Of a stretch of 64,000 bases of DNA, positions 32,042-41,747 are shown piece after piece (position 1 is the stretch's first letter; each line of letters begins with the position of its first letter). The position numbers were made by a program, and so were the translations under genes. The notes under the pieces are model-generated. The model was not told the DNA's origin and did not search any database. It saw nothing but the letters and a program-made list of their open reading frames with translations. The stretch is from Phymatolithon calcareum (taxonomy: Eukaryota; Rhodophyta; Florideophyceae; Hapalidiales), in the NCBI GenBank assembly GCA_977006965.1, contig OZ345370.1:1674001-1738000 (forward strand), given 5' to 3'.

Positions 32042-34123
32042 ATGCAATCGTCGAGGATGACACCTCACAGTAGGTTCATGCACTCTTGCATTGCAAACGA
32101 GAAGGGCACCAATATGTGCAAGCCGATATGCCGATACCGAGTGTGGAAGTCTTACGATGTGCTCCGATTCCATGCAGGTGACTTGAGTTGTGGCAAAGAA
32201 GGAGGATATGGCGAGAAAAGGCCGTTTGAGGTGCTCGAGAATGAGCTTAAGGTGGGTGCTCCTTCGAAGGTACGAAAAATGAAAATTCAAAACAAGAATT
32301 TTCATTGTGCAAAATGTGAGTGCCATCTCTTGGACCCAGCTGGTGTGACGAGGGGCGGAAAGAAACAGGTTATCATTGGAGGCAATGAGACGAAGACGGC
32401 AATCCGCGAGGTGGCGGGGACAGGACAGGAGAAATGTAATGGCATAGCAGCAGATGTCACTGCATGGCTTGTGAAGTTCAGGCCGTTGGCTTCGCTGTCC
32501 GAAAGCCGAGAAGTCGAAATGCTTGTGCGAATAATCGATGTAACTCAAACACTCAATAATTTGGTTGGGCAAGTACTTGATGCCTCTTCCAAAAACGGAA
32601 TGGCGACGCTGCGATCTTTAAACCGAACTTGGCTACAGGCTGTCTCCTCCGGAACTGGAAGTCGGTCCATGCGAGCAAAACACGAAAACCAAAAGACTTC
32701 ATTGTCCGTCTCTGCATGCGAGGGCGTGAACGTATATCCAAATTCACGTGTTATATTCTGTGTACCAGTTACAGCCAATACCGGAAATGAATCAAACATT
32801 CGCGTGAATGTTGAAGTGGATGCTACACGCGACGCGGGTGAAGTTAGACCCCCGGTGGCTCCGCCAGAAGCAAATAGTCCCATTCACCCGCCAATGAGTC
32901 CCATTGCTCAGTTTGCTCGCAATACTGCGATCGGAGTGCGTGAAGACCCTCCACCAGTGACTCAACTTGAACCTTGCAGCCCCGTTAATTTGCCTGTGAT
33001 TCCTATTGATGAAAATGCTCGCAATAATATCAATACGCAGGGTTTTGAAACGGAAACGGAGACCGGAGAGAACCCCCGTCTTCCAATAGTGGATATTACT
33101 TGGGGCATGTCGAAAGCAGCAGAATCGATGTGGGTGGCCAATCAAACTCGATATCCGAACACCGTTGCACATCTTTTCGCGGACAAATTTCCCCTGGAAA
33201 AAGCAGGTCTTCTGGTTAAAGATGAGCCCTACCATGAATATCTTGTGAACGAGTTTTGCAGGATTCGTCTGATCTACCTTGAGCATCAGTACGACTACGC
33301 AATTCTAGAAAACGAGATGCGTACATTGCTCGGTTATTTGGAGACGGAGAAAGGACATGGAAACAAGATTCGGATATGTAATGAAATGATCACTCACTGT
33401 GCCATTGAAACGTCAGACTTGCGAAATACTAGGGCTTCTTTGTCAAGTCTGATTCAACTCTACCAGGATTCCGAGGCGTTATCTGACAGATGCGAGGAAT
33501 ATATCAGTCATTGGATTGTATCCTTGCTTCTCAGAGACGATGATATAGATGACAGTGATTCCAAGGATGTGAATATATCCTTAGAGTGCCAGTTGAGTCA
33601 AATGCCGCCAGGATGGCTTGAGACAGCAGGAGTGAAGCACGGGTTAGCAGTCATTCGTGTACTTCTGAGCAACAATCATTGCACATTTTTTCAACTGTAT
33701 CAAAACAGTGAGTTTCATCTGGCATCAGGGATGAGGAGCAAAAGACTACTGGAACCCTTCGTTCGTATGGTAAGACAGCATGCACTTTTGATTTGGGGAT
33801 CTTCTGGACCTCCTGGACCTGCGCCGTATCTGAATCCTGCACGTACGAGCGTCCGTGTGATTTTGGAGCAATTGATGTGGTATCACAAAGAGTCAACAAC
33901 TTCCAGGCGGAATTGGTTGCTCAATGAAGCCCGTCAAGAAATGAACGCTCTGGGGCTGCAAGTGAAATCAATATCTGAGTCTGGTCCACGAAAGAATGAC
34001 GGTTCTGATGAATACGTTGCCTTCTCCAAGCATAGCACCCCTTCAGTCAAGCCTCTGCCATTCGTGGACTTTGCAACTGTTTTGGGTTTCTTGAAATCCA
34101 AAAATGTACTGAGCATGAGATAG
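32042..34123 (+). CDS. Large helical protein, possibly SAC3/GANP family
   Basis: 693 residues, no intron needed. The N-terminal ~330 residues are poorly conserved in appearance, with proline-rich parts (PPVAPPEANSPIHPP). From ~390 on it is mainly helical: FCRIRLIYLEHQYDYAILENEMRTLLGYLE, LIQLYQDSEALSDRCEEY, VKHGLAVIRVLLSNNHCTFFQLYQ, RMVRQHALLIWG, DFATVLGFL. The order 'R-x-I-R..Q', 'LY', 'ALxVxxALxxxNYxxFFRLY' and a final winged-helix-like strand is that of SAC3/GANP (PCI-related) proteins of mRNA export and splicing complexes. The match is by pattern and several key positions differ, so the assignment is tentative; a lineage-specific protein is the alternative. Confidence 0.55.
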   Translation: MQSSRMTPHSRFMHSCIANEKGTNMCKPICRYRVWKSYDVLRFHAGDLSCGKEGGYGEKRPFEVLENELKVGAPSKVRKMKIQNKNFHCAKCECHLLDPAGVTRGGKKQVIIGGNETKTAIREVAGTGQEKCNGIAADVTAWLVKFRPLASLSESREVEMLVRIIDVTQTLNNLVGQVLDASSKNGMATLRSLNRTWLQAVSSGTGSRSMRAKHENQKTSLSVSACEGVNVYPNSRVIFCVPVTANTGNESNIRVNVEVDATRDAGEVRPPVAPPEANSPIHPPMSPIAQFARNTAIGVREDPPPVTQLEPCSPVNLPVIPIDENARNNINTQGFETETETGENPRLPIVDITWGMSKAAESMWVANQTRYPNTVAHLFADKFPLEKAGLLVKDEPYHEYLVNEFCRIRLIYLEHQYDYAILENEMRTLLGYLETEKGHGNKIRICNEMITHCAIETSDLRNTRASLSSLIQLYQDSEALSDRCEEYISHWIVSLLLRDDDIDDSDSKDVNISLECQLSQMPPGWLETAGVKHGLAVIRVLLSNNHCTFFQLYQNSEFHLASGMRSKRLLEPFVRMVRQHALLIWGSSGPPGPAPYLNPARTSVRVILEQLMWYHKESTTSRRNWLLNEARQEMNALGLQVKSISESGPRKNDGSDEYVAFSKHSTPSVKPLPFVDFATVLGFLKSKNVLSMR

Positions 34124-34635
34124 ACCTATCGTGGAGCAGGCCCAATGTCCAATTTGGGTCGATCCGCCTTTCGATGCCTTTGCAGCTGAGATATATGACA
34201 TATTGTGGTTCGAATGTACAAAAAACCAATTGATTTGACAACCATGATGAAACTCAAGTTGGAGACATAGCACTCTCTCGTCTCTGTTCATCTGGTGTGA
34301 CGGTCAGCAAAATACTACCTTTGGGTTCCAAACGATCAATGTGAACCAAAGGGACCGAACGCAGGGAAACGACAAGTCTCTCCAATGCATTCCAATAAAA
34401 TTTCATTCCCTTTCCATCTTCAGTGACACCAAACGTTGATGAGCTCGAAAATAGCGCTTTCTTGATCACCAACCTGTCGATCTAGAAAGCCTTATGCTAG
34501 AGCTCTTTTATGATCCAGAGAACAACACACATGCACTGAAGAAAGAAAGAATGAAACTGAACGGTGTGTAACTACCACGTGAATACAGCAGATCAACTGC
34601 AATACGAGAGCTCCTTGATCTTCGAGCGAGCAAAA
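34124..34635. other. Spacer upstream of antiporter
   Basis: 512 bp with no recognised gene; promoter of the antiporter should be here. Confidence 0.4.
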
Positions 34636-35732
34636 ATGGCATCCCCTGAAATTTCCCTCGTAAAGCTCTCCATCTTCCTTTCAGCAGCCTACGCGCTCGG
34701 TCACCTCTTCCGCCTGCTGCAAACGTCGCCCATCCTCGGCCAAATCCTAGCCGGTGCAATCCTCGGCCCAGGTCTTCTCTCCTTCGCGCCAATACCGGTG
34801 GGACTTTCGCTCGCCGGTCTCCTCGGCATCCAGCTGTCCGTGCTCGACGCCGGCCTGCACACCAATCTGCCCACATTGCGCCGCCTTGCACCGCGAGCCC
34901 TACTCATCGCCGTGCTAGGGATCATTCTCCCGCTCGGCGGTGCCGTCGGAGTGGTATGCGTATCCGCAGTGATCGAGCAATCATTCTCCGTCTCCAGCAC
35001 ATTACGCGTGGCGTTTGCGGCCGGCGCCGCACTTGCGCCCACCTCGCTCGGTGTCACTGCCGCGTTGCTCGCGGAGCATGATGAACTGGACTCCGAGCTC
35101 GGGCGGCTCGTGTCGATTGCGGCAGTATTTGACGATGTGATCAGTCTCGTACTACTTGCAGAAGTTCAAGCTGCCGCTGCACAGTCCATCAACGCATGGA
35201 CAATGCTGCGACCGGCGGTGTTCTCCATTGCGTTCATTGTTGGCGCGGGCGTGGCGGCACATGTGTTGCCGAAGGGACTGCGCCTCCTCCTACCGCATGC
35301 GCCGGTGAAGGAGGAATGCAAATGGCGACTGGGACTGCTACTCATCTTTGGGACAGCGATGCTGGCGACTTATGCGGCCGTTGCGGCAGGGACGAGTTTC
35401 TTGCTGGCGGGGTATCTCACAGGTGTGACGTACGCTGATGCGGAGGAGACAAATTTCACCAAACCATGGAGAGAGCATGTGGAGGTGCACATTTACTGGC
35501 TGGTGCTTTTGTTCTTTGCGGCGACTATTGGCTTTGTGGTGCCGCTCAGGGCGCTGTTTAACCCGTCCGCGCTGGCATTGAGTGCGTTATTGGCTCTTAT
35601 GGGGACGTTTGGAAAACTGTTATGCGGGTTGGGCGCGCGGAATGGGATTGACGGCGTGGCGGTCGGTGTGGCAATGCTGGGAAGGGGGGAGTTTGGGTTT
35701 TTGATTGCCGCAAGCGCGAGACATGGCTGGAA
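34636..35732 (+). pseudogene. Cation/proton antiporter, 5' part (gene interrupted)
   Basis: The ATG at 34636 (AAAAATGGC) opens a frame with ~362 native codons. It has the CPA2/Kef-type layout: ~10 hydrophobic segments, LFRLLQTSPILGQILAGAILGP near the start, APTSLGVTAALL and AAVFDDVISLVLL (the ion-site helix with the paired Asp), and GRGEFGFLIAASAR near the break. At codon ~362 the reading frame passes into foreign DNA and stops after ~33 unrelated residues at 35823. The missing C-terminus is found in frame at 41732-41923. The protein would exchange monovalent cations for protons across a membrane; the interrupted allele lacks its last transmembrane helix. Confidence 0.9.
35713..35732 (+). repeat. 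Left direct repeat flanking the insertion
   Basis: AGCGCGAGACATGGCTGGAA; it recurs at 41729-41747 with one base (T) missing. The first 11 bp are identical. It is the likely target-site duplication of the ~6-kb insertion, or microhomology if the boundaries lie elsewhere. Confidence 0.75.
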
Positions 35733-35758
35733 GGTGATTTTTTGCGTGCCCGCAGGAT

Positions 35759-36470
35759 ATGAAAGAAGAGATCATGGAAGCCCTAGCGGACGCACCTTTC
35801 AAGAAAACGGACGGACTCGATGAAGTGAAAGCGGAGATGCTCAAGATCAACGTTGACCTCAACTCCGAGATCATATTCGAATTGTGGTCAGCATCTGGCA
35901 GAGTAGGCGACATCCCATGATTGTGGCGAAGGTCAGTGCTCGTGGTAATCCACAAGAAAGGAATACAGAATATCCCGGACACTGAAGGCCAATATCACTC
36001 TTGAGTCAGATAAGGAAGGTTGCAGAATCATCTCTCAATACTCTACTTAGAAGACACTACTCAAACCATGAGTATAAACTCGGATTTCAGAGAGGCGAGA
36101 GTACGGAATCAGACATACTGTGAGCAACGGAGCTGCAGCGGAAAGGGCATAGGTGCATCGCAGTCCTCGACCTCAAAGCCGCATATGAACCTAGGAAACT
36201 ACTCCAGGAACGGATGCAAATGGTCCTATCTAAGGCCATCAACGACATTTGTGAGGCATTCTTATCACGCTCCTGGATTTTCGAAGCGGAGACAGCAACA
36301 ATAATTGGTTCATAGTTGAAAGAGGCGTCCCGCAAACGTCACCGCTCAGCCCAAGTCTGTATATCATATTTATGGACGATTTCGCGGAGCACATAAGCCC
36401 TGTTCCGAGGAAGGTGGCAGACGTCTCTGCAGTTCTCTTTGCAGGCGACGTGATCCTGTTGGCGCTGCAG
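35759..36470 (+). pseudogene. Non-LTR retrotransposon reverse transcriptase remnant
   Basis: In changing frames: APFKKTDGLDEVKAEMLKI, FELWSASGRVGDIP*LWRRS, VIHKKG (the 'P.G.AEMLK...LW..G..P..WR.S...PIHKKG' opening of LINE-type RTs), then HYSNHEYKLGFQRGESTES, AVLDLKAAYE (motif A), RGVPQTSPLSPSLYIIFMDD (motif B) and AVLFAGDVILLA (motif C, normally F/Y-A-D-D, here FAGD). Stops and frame changes are numerous and the catalytic Asp pair is damaged, so it is inactive. The first motifs abut the antiporter break. Confidence 0.85.
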
Positions 36471-36998
36471 CACCTGCTCGCCTTTGTGCGAGGAAATGAC
36501 AACTTTTGTGATGGCATTGTTTGTGTTGGCGACAAGGATTTTCCAATTCATCGCGTCATCGTTTCTAATCTATGTCCTTTCTTCTCCAAGGCTTTCTCGG
36601 GAGACTTCGCAGAAGCCAAAGCTGGCAAAATTGTCGTCGGAGACACCACACCGGATGCAATGTCTCTTGTCCTGGACTTCGCGTATTGCATTGATATCCA
36701 TGACAAACTCGGTGGCGACGGCAAATTGGCTTCTGACATTTGGGAGCTCTCGCATCGCTTTGAAATCCGTGAGCTGTCGACAATGGCCGGAGCTGCCGCT
36801 GTGGAGTGTGCAACTGCGGAAAACTGCATTTCAGTGTTCTCCAAGGCAAAACTGTTCGAATTCGAAGGTGAAGCTGACTCTATGTTTCTGTTTATTACCA
36901 GAACATACCAAGATATCTATGAAACATGCATTGATTTCAAGAACTTGTCCGCAAGCGAACTGTTCACTGCACAAGAAAGACAAGCTGCTACAACATAA
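36372..36998 (+). CDS. Chimeric frame: RT tail fused to BTB/POZ-BACK-like domain
   Basis: 208 codons. Residues 1-~36 are reverse-transcriptase motif B/C sequence (MDDFAEHIS...LFAGDVILLALQ). From ~40 the frame is a BTB domain: FCDGIVCVGDKDFPIHRVIVSNLCPFFSKAF, then GKIVVGDTTPDAMSLVLDFAYC, with the usual 'D..V......F.aHk.vLa..S.yF...' pattern, followed by helical BACK-like sequence. BTB domains mediate dimerisation and often CUL3 ubiquitin-ligase binding. The junction is in frame without a stop. The BTB piece may be a captured gene fragment; the RT lead could be accidental read-through. No promoter is evident and the start ATG belongs to RT sequence. Confidence 0.6.
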   Translation: MDDFAEHISPVPRKVADVSAVLFAGDVILLALQHLLAFVRGNDNFCDGIVCVGDKDFPIHRVIVSNLCPFFSKAFSGDFAEAKAGKIVVGDTTPDAMSLVLDFAYCIDIHDKLGGDGKLASDIWELSHRFEIRELSTMAGAAAVECATAENCISVFSKAKLFEFEGEADSMFLFITRTYQDIYETCIDFKNLSASELFTAQERQAATT

Positions 36999-39007
36999 TC
37001 CCACGGTTTTTAGACGCCACAAAGCCCTTCAGGAGAACTTAGGGGAGACAGTCCTCAATCAAAACACATGCTTCTCAAAAGCCCGATGCCTCTCCCTCTC
37101 ACTGAGAGGCTGGAAAGGCTGGCTTTTATAGCCTTTTACAATACCCTAAATCTATCAATTATCTTATCCACGCAATCCAGTCTTGTGTCCTGATTGCGTC
37201 AGTAAATGCCCTGTAATTATGGGTTACCTGAGCTTACCATAGCTAGACGTGATATCTGCTCAGTAATTTTGGCTCTCCCCCGCTAAGTGTCGCCTTTGCT
37301 CCTTGCTTGACGAACGCTTGGTATGTACCCACATCTACAGGATGCATGACTCGTTTTGGTCTAGATATTAGAGTACGAAAACAGAGCAAAAGTTTCTTCT
37401 GCTTGTAAAGCAATATCACTCTAAAAGAAAAGGCAAGTCAAGGTACATGAGCTTCCTGGATACAAGACGATACCACCAAAGTATGCTAAAACTCTGTACA
37501 CTCCAAAAAGCTTCTGCTTTATTTAGACAGTCTTACAGTAAGGCCGCCACAGAAGGTTATATGAAAAAGAGAGCGTGCTGGAGATTCTCCTTTGTTAAAA
37601 CGGCTACAATATCAGCACCTATCTCTATTATATTTCCTATTCCCATATTTCCCCGAGCCCAGTGCCTCGGGCCGGACCAGGAAGTCAACAGAGCATCTGC
37701 AGACAGTTTTGAAAAGGCAGTTACATCAGTAAGACTAAGCCATAAGAGATATTCAGCTTGGACCACACTTTTTCAGACATATTATTTTTCTAAGTTCTGA
37801 GCTTACTATCGCAAGACTGTGCTACATAGCAAAACATGGTTGATGCCTTAGCCTGTTTAGAAAGCGCGTACCTTTCTTTTGACAGTTTTGCTGATTGTCT
37901 CAATTATTGTCATAATTTTGATTAATCTGCTTATTTGCGAGCAATTAATCCAGCTTATTTCGCGGGCTGCTGGCTGAGGAACTAAATATCATCGCATCCA
38001 TACAGAGACTCTCCTTTGCTTTTTTGATCAACTCTTTACAGAATACATGTATTCTGTAAAATATCCCTGAATATCCCAAAGCATTCTCAAGAAGGCCCCT
38101 CTGTCAAGTGCTTTTGCGCTCTGTAACCAGTGAGCGTTTATTGGGTGACGTTCTCGAATACACCGTGACAGGTGTACACGAGTACATTAAATTCACTAGT
38201 GAAAATTCACTAATTTTGCATATACATCAATTCCCTCATAATTTTGTGTGCAGAAACAACAACTAAGGAGTTTTATTTATTTTTTTGATGCACTGAAAAT
38301 ATGCTTTCCTCCCCCTCTTTTTACTTTCCCCCGCTAAAACATTCTTTTTTTCGCCATATATGATCATTTGTAAAGTCTGTACCTATTCCCCTTCGCAAAG
38401 TACAAACCCCTCTCGCCTGTCTTCATCCCCATATGGTGATCAACAACACTGTACTGACTTCACCTCGCACATGCGTCGAAAACCGCTATCCGATCACTCT
38501 GACCTGCACATTTGAGCGTCATCCACCATGACGCAAGCAATCACTCTCATCTTCTCCGCGTTTACCGTTGCGGCCGCCCTCTCTATGAAGCTTTTATTCC
38601 GAGTGTCCTTTCACATCTCGAGACTTGCGCTGCGTCGCTCTATTCCGATCCATTTATTGCGCCCAATGCCCCCTTTCTAAATACGTCCATCAGTTCATCC
38701 GAAGAGCGGTACAAGAAACTGAGTCTCATTCATGGTGCTGAGTCGCCATATCCCTGCACCGGAGCGATATACTGCATATTGAATGGGACCTGGCAACCTT
38801 AGAGACTTTGACCGGGCCTTTCGTTTGGTGAGCAAAGCATGTGGATTCCGAAAATAGCTCCTCGTCTTGTATGCTAAATGGCTTTCGGTTGGCGGTACTT
38901 TTAAACCTCTGTCACCACTCGATATTGTACCACAGCACTTGCATACCCCCAAGCCACCACCATCCATCCTTCATGGCGCTGTGAAACCCTTCCGTCGGCT
39001 TGCCGCC
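36999..39007 (+). other. AT-rich noncoding region before Fanzor
   Basis: 2.0 kb with short frames only. It must include the left end of the Fanzor unit and its promoter, but copy 2 runs out of the window just before the corresponding point, so the boundary cannot be read. An in-frame extension to an ATG at 38867 exists. A small inverted repeat ATTCACTAGTGAA is near 38193. Confidence 0.5.
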
Positions 39008-41638
39008 ATGTCCGACGGGGCCGCTATCCCGAAGAAGGTCCGAGAAGAGCTGAAAGAGTTTGCAGCCAACCAGCGAATCAAAACGTTCTCATTCAAGGTC
39101 CGCACAGTCACAGCATCGGTCGATGCGTGCATCAAGAATGACTTGGACAAGGCCAAGTTGACTCACAACTTGCACACGAATGCTAAAGTACTCGGCCTTC
39201 TAAGATACTTGGTGTCAGTGTACTTGAACGTGCTCTTGGATGACCCTGCGGTCTCGTTTGCGGGTTCAAGGATTTTATTCAACGCAGGCGTATTGCGGCA
39301 CATCGCTCTTCACTTAGCAACGTACAAGATGCGTGCTCCGAACAAGAAAAGCGAACCGCGTATTCTTGATCTAGAACAGTACGCTGCTGTCAGGACTCAT
39401 TTGGTGAACTATGTTCACAGACACCACGAAGATGAAGAACACGGGCTCGGGCCCCTGACCTTGGAGAAAATGCGGAATTGTATCAAGCGACCACTCGGTG
39501 TCCTCTCGCACAACATGTCAGCAGCTAATAAGCGGCATATAGAAGACCATTTTGATCAATCAGGACGGCATATTCAATGCTTCATCGAACAGAGGTTCTG
39601 GAATGATCGCGGTCAAGACAACTTCCACGAGATGACGAAGAAAGCATCCGAAGCTCTATTCAACGCCGCTATGGCCAGCACAGCCGATCGAGCGACAGAA
39701 ATCATTGACCGATTTTGCCACCGAAACACAATCGCGAGCTGGAGAGATGGTCTTTTCGACATGATGCCGATTTTCCGTGCGCTTTTTGATGACGTCAGGG
39801 AATTTCAATCCCCTATTTCAAAGCTCCGAGTATTATATCACTTCAGGCGTGAAGTAAGTCCTTTGTACGACGAAGCGTCGCGAGTGCGCTCCGAAGTGGA
39901 CAGTGCCCAGCCGTATGTTGACTTCCCTCGCGTCCATGGGAAGTACGACAAGCAAAGGATCGTCGCGCAAAGGAGTCTGCTCAAGGAAGTTCCCGTTCCG
40001 CCGTGGTTCGATACAGCGGAGTCGATCACAGACCAACAAGTGCATGAGCTAAGAGCCGCGGTGGAAGAGTCGAGAAAGTCTCTATTCAACGAGAAGAAAG
40101 TCCCCGGTCTTGACTCACTTCCCAAGCCTTTCACTCTACTCCCCTTGTATTCATTGCAGTACGCATTTGTGCACTACGACAACGAATCCGTACGTCAGCT
40201 CGCTCCCGGCGTTATTTCGGAAGAAGATTTGAAAGCAGTAGGGAGTCGGACGTGGTGGACACCATTTTTTGACTTCCATTCAAAGCGCAAGATCGATCGT
40301 TACCGACCTCCTCCTGTGAGGGCGAACGGCAAGAAGAGAAAAGTAATGCACCGCAAGGCTTTCAACAAGCTCCCGCGACATCGGAGGAGGAAGAAGAAGA
40401 AGAAAAGAAAACTTCTACGCCAGAAGAGATGTTTAAGACAAGGAATTCCACTGTGCGTCCAACACTCCTGGGTTCCCGACGACGCACGGTACGCCGAGCA
40501 GAAACATAACGAACACGGCCCCATTCCTTGGCTTGTGTGCAACATTTCCTCCGATGGTTTGCAAGTGAAAGTGTTGTTGGCGACGATAACGAAGAAGGAG
40601 CATGCGGAACTCACTCGACCAAGTGCTGATTCCACCCGACAGCCTCCCAAGGAGCCTCTTCCGTCCGGTGTGCGTGAACTGCATCAAACAGGGTACCACT
40701 CCATACGGCGCCGTTTCGACATATCGAAGAACACGAAGGGTCTGTTTAAGAACGCGCATACCATTCCGCAGGACTTTCAAGGGACGTACCAGGTCATTGG
40801 CCTCGATCCGGGACAAGTCAAGATAGGGACCACCGTGAGAGCCGAAGTGGACCTATCGCTTCATAATACACAAGAAGTCAAAGATGCGATGAAGGCGAAG
40901 GACATCGAGAAATCAACTAAGTATGTTTCCCACAAGACCTACAGGTTCGAGTCGCTGGCGCGTGTCGCGGAGAAGAACGAGGCTGCACGTCGCAACGAAA
41001 ATGAGGCCTACCGAGCAGCGCTCAACGACTTTTCTCAAGTGTCGCTAAAGCGTGCCGGTGCAAGTGTTGCATACGCCAACGTTGTCTACAGTACATTGAC
41101 GGTCATGTGCCGCGAATTGTTTTCCAAGAACAGACGTCGCCAACGCTTTGCTCGATTCCGCGCCAAATCACGAAACATCCAAGAAATGGCAAAGACTCTT
41201 GCCTTTGGAGCTGAAAATGAAGAGTTGCGAACTTCGACGAGCCGCGGTGCGGCAAAGCGGAAACTCAAACAAGATTTGTACCGGAGGAAGCGCTTGTTGT
41301 TTTTCGGTAATGCGGAGTTTGGTCATGGTTCGCGCGGTCCTTGTCCGCGCAAGAGGCTTCTTCGTGCGCTCTCGCTTCTCTGTCCAGTCGTCCTGGTCGA
41401 CGAATTCAGAACATCTATACGCTGCAAAGAGTGTGGACACACTCTGCAAGGCAATCACCGCTCCCGTGTGTTTCGTTGTACGAACAACCCGACAGGCGAG
41501 AGCAATGGATGTTCCACGGAATCTATTGACCGAGACACGAATGGAGCGACAAATATTGCCGCTGTGGGTCTCCATCAGCTTCTGGGATTGCCCCGACCGC
41601 CCCATCTCAGCAGACCTTCACGCAGCACTCACGCATAG
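39008..41638 (+). CDS. Fanzor (eukaryotic TnpB) RNA-guided DNA endonuclease, intact
   Basis: 876 residues from the ATG at 39008 (GCCGCCATGTCC, a strong Kozak context); an in-frame ATG at 38867 would add 47 unlikely residues. The N-terminal ~580 residues are helical and basic, with a NLS-like Lys/Arg run (HRRRKKKKKRK) near 455-470. The split RuvC nuclease follows: IGLDPGQVKIGTT with D600; GNAEFG with E770, with an alternative E799 in VDEFRTS; zinc knuckle C806-x2-C809, C824, C835; and SIDRDTNGATNIA with D841/D843. These are TnpB/Fanzor signatures (GLDPG, TS-x-x-C-x-x-C-G, D-R-D-x-N-G-A-x-N). Family members cut DNA guided by an RNA transcribed from the gene's 3' end. The length suggests Fanzor1. 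No stops or frameshifts: likely functional. Confidence 0.93.
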   Translation: MSDGAAIPKKVREELKEFAANQRIKTFSFKVRTVTASVDACIKNDLDKAKLTHNLHTNAKVLGLLRYLVSVYLNVLLDDPAVSFAGSRILFNAGVLRHIALHLATYKMRAPNKKSEPRILDLEQYAAVRTHLVNYVHRHHEDEEHGLGPLTLEKMRNCIKRPLGVLSHNMSAANKRHIEDHFDQSGRHIQCFIEQRFWNDRGQDNFHEMTKKASEALFNAAMASTADRATEIIDRFCHRNTIASWRDGLFDMMPIFRALFDDVREFQSPISKLRVLYHFRREVSPLYDEASRVRSEVDSAQPYVDFPRVHGKYDKQRIVAQRSLLKEVPVPPWFDTAESITDQQVHELRAAVEESRKSLFNEKKVPGLDSLPKPFTLLPLYSLQYAFVHYDNESVRQLAPGVISEEDLKAVGSRTWWTPFFDFHSKRKIDRYRPPPVRANGKKRKVMHRKAFNKLPRHRRRKKKKKRKLLRQKRCLRQGIPLCVQHSWVPDDARYAEQKHNEHGPIPWLVCNISSDGLQVKVLLATITKKEHAELTRPSADSTRQPPKEPLPSGVRELHQTGYHSIRRRFDISKNTKGLFKNAHTIPQDFQGTYQVIGLDPGQVKIGTTVRAEVDLSLHNTQEVKDAMKAKDIEKSTKYVSHKTYRFESLARVAEKNEAARRNENEAYRAALNDFSQVSLKRAGASVAYANVVYSTLTVMCRELFSKNRRRQRFARFRAKSRNIQEMAKTLAFGAENEELRTSTSRGAAKRKLKQDLYRRKRLLFFGNAEFGHGSRGPCPRKRLLRALSLLCPVVLVDEFRTSIRCKECGHTLQGNHRSRVFRCTNNPTGESNGCSTESIDRDTNGATNIAAVGLHQLLGLPRPPHLSRPSRSTHA

Positions 41639-41731
41639 GCTGCTTGTCTCTTCATTTTTAGATTCTTTGAACTTACACACATTTCTCTTTATACTCCTAT
41701 CGAGGGCCGCACACGCGCGGAAATAAAGAGC
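41639..41731 (+). ncRNA. Candidate Fanzor guide-RNA (omegaRNA/fRNA) scaffold
   Basis: The 93 nt after the stop are retained in the second copy with 4 differences over 96 nt counting the stop, then similarity ends abruptly at 41731. The last part has a CCGC....GCGG stem and ends GGAAATAAAGAGC. In TnpB and Fanzor loci the guide-RNA scaffold overlaps the gene's 3' end and the guide is read from the flank. Here the flank (from 41732) is antiporter sequence. AATAAA at 41722-41727 could instead be a poly(A) signal, so a plain 3' UTR is the alternative. Confidence 0.65.
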
Positions 41732-41747
41732 GCGAGACAGGCTGGAA
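41729..41747 (+). repeat. Right direct repeat flanking the insertion
   Basis: AGCGCGAGACAGGCTGGAA; partner of 35713-35732 with a single-base indel. Confidence 0.75.

Larger units (their letters stand above)
35733..41731 (+). mobile_element. Composite ~6-kb insertion carrying RT remnant, BTB frame and Fanzor
   Basis: Both ends are fixed by the antiporter coding sequence: native codons stop at ~35723-35732 and resume at ~41732. Contents in order: a decayed non-LTR reverse transcriptase (35759-36470), an in-frame BTB segment (36475-36998), an AT-rich noncoding stretch (37.0-39.0 kb) and a Fanzor gene with its conserved tail (39008-41731). The right end of the insertion coincides with the right end of the sequence shared by both Fanzor copies. 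The left end of the Fanzor unit itself is not defined. Whether the 6 kb moved as one unit or is several nested events is unresolved. Confidence 0.75.
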
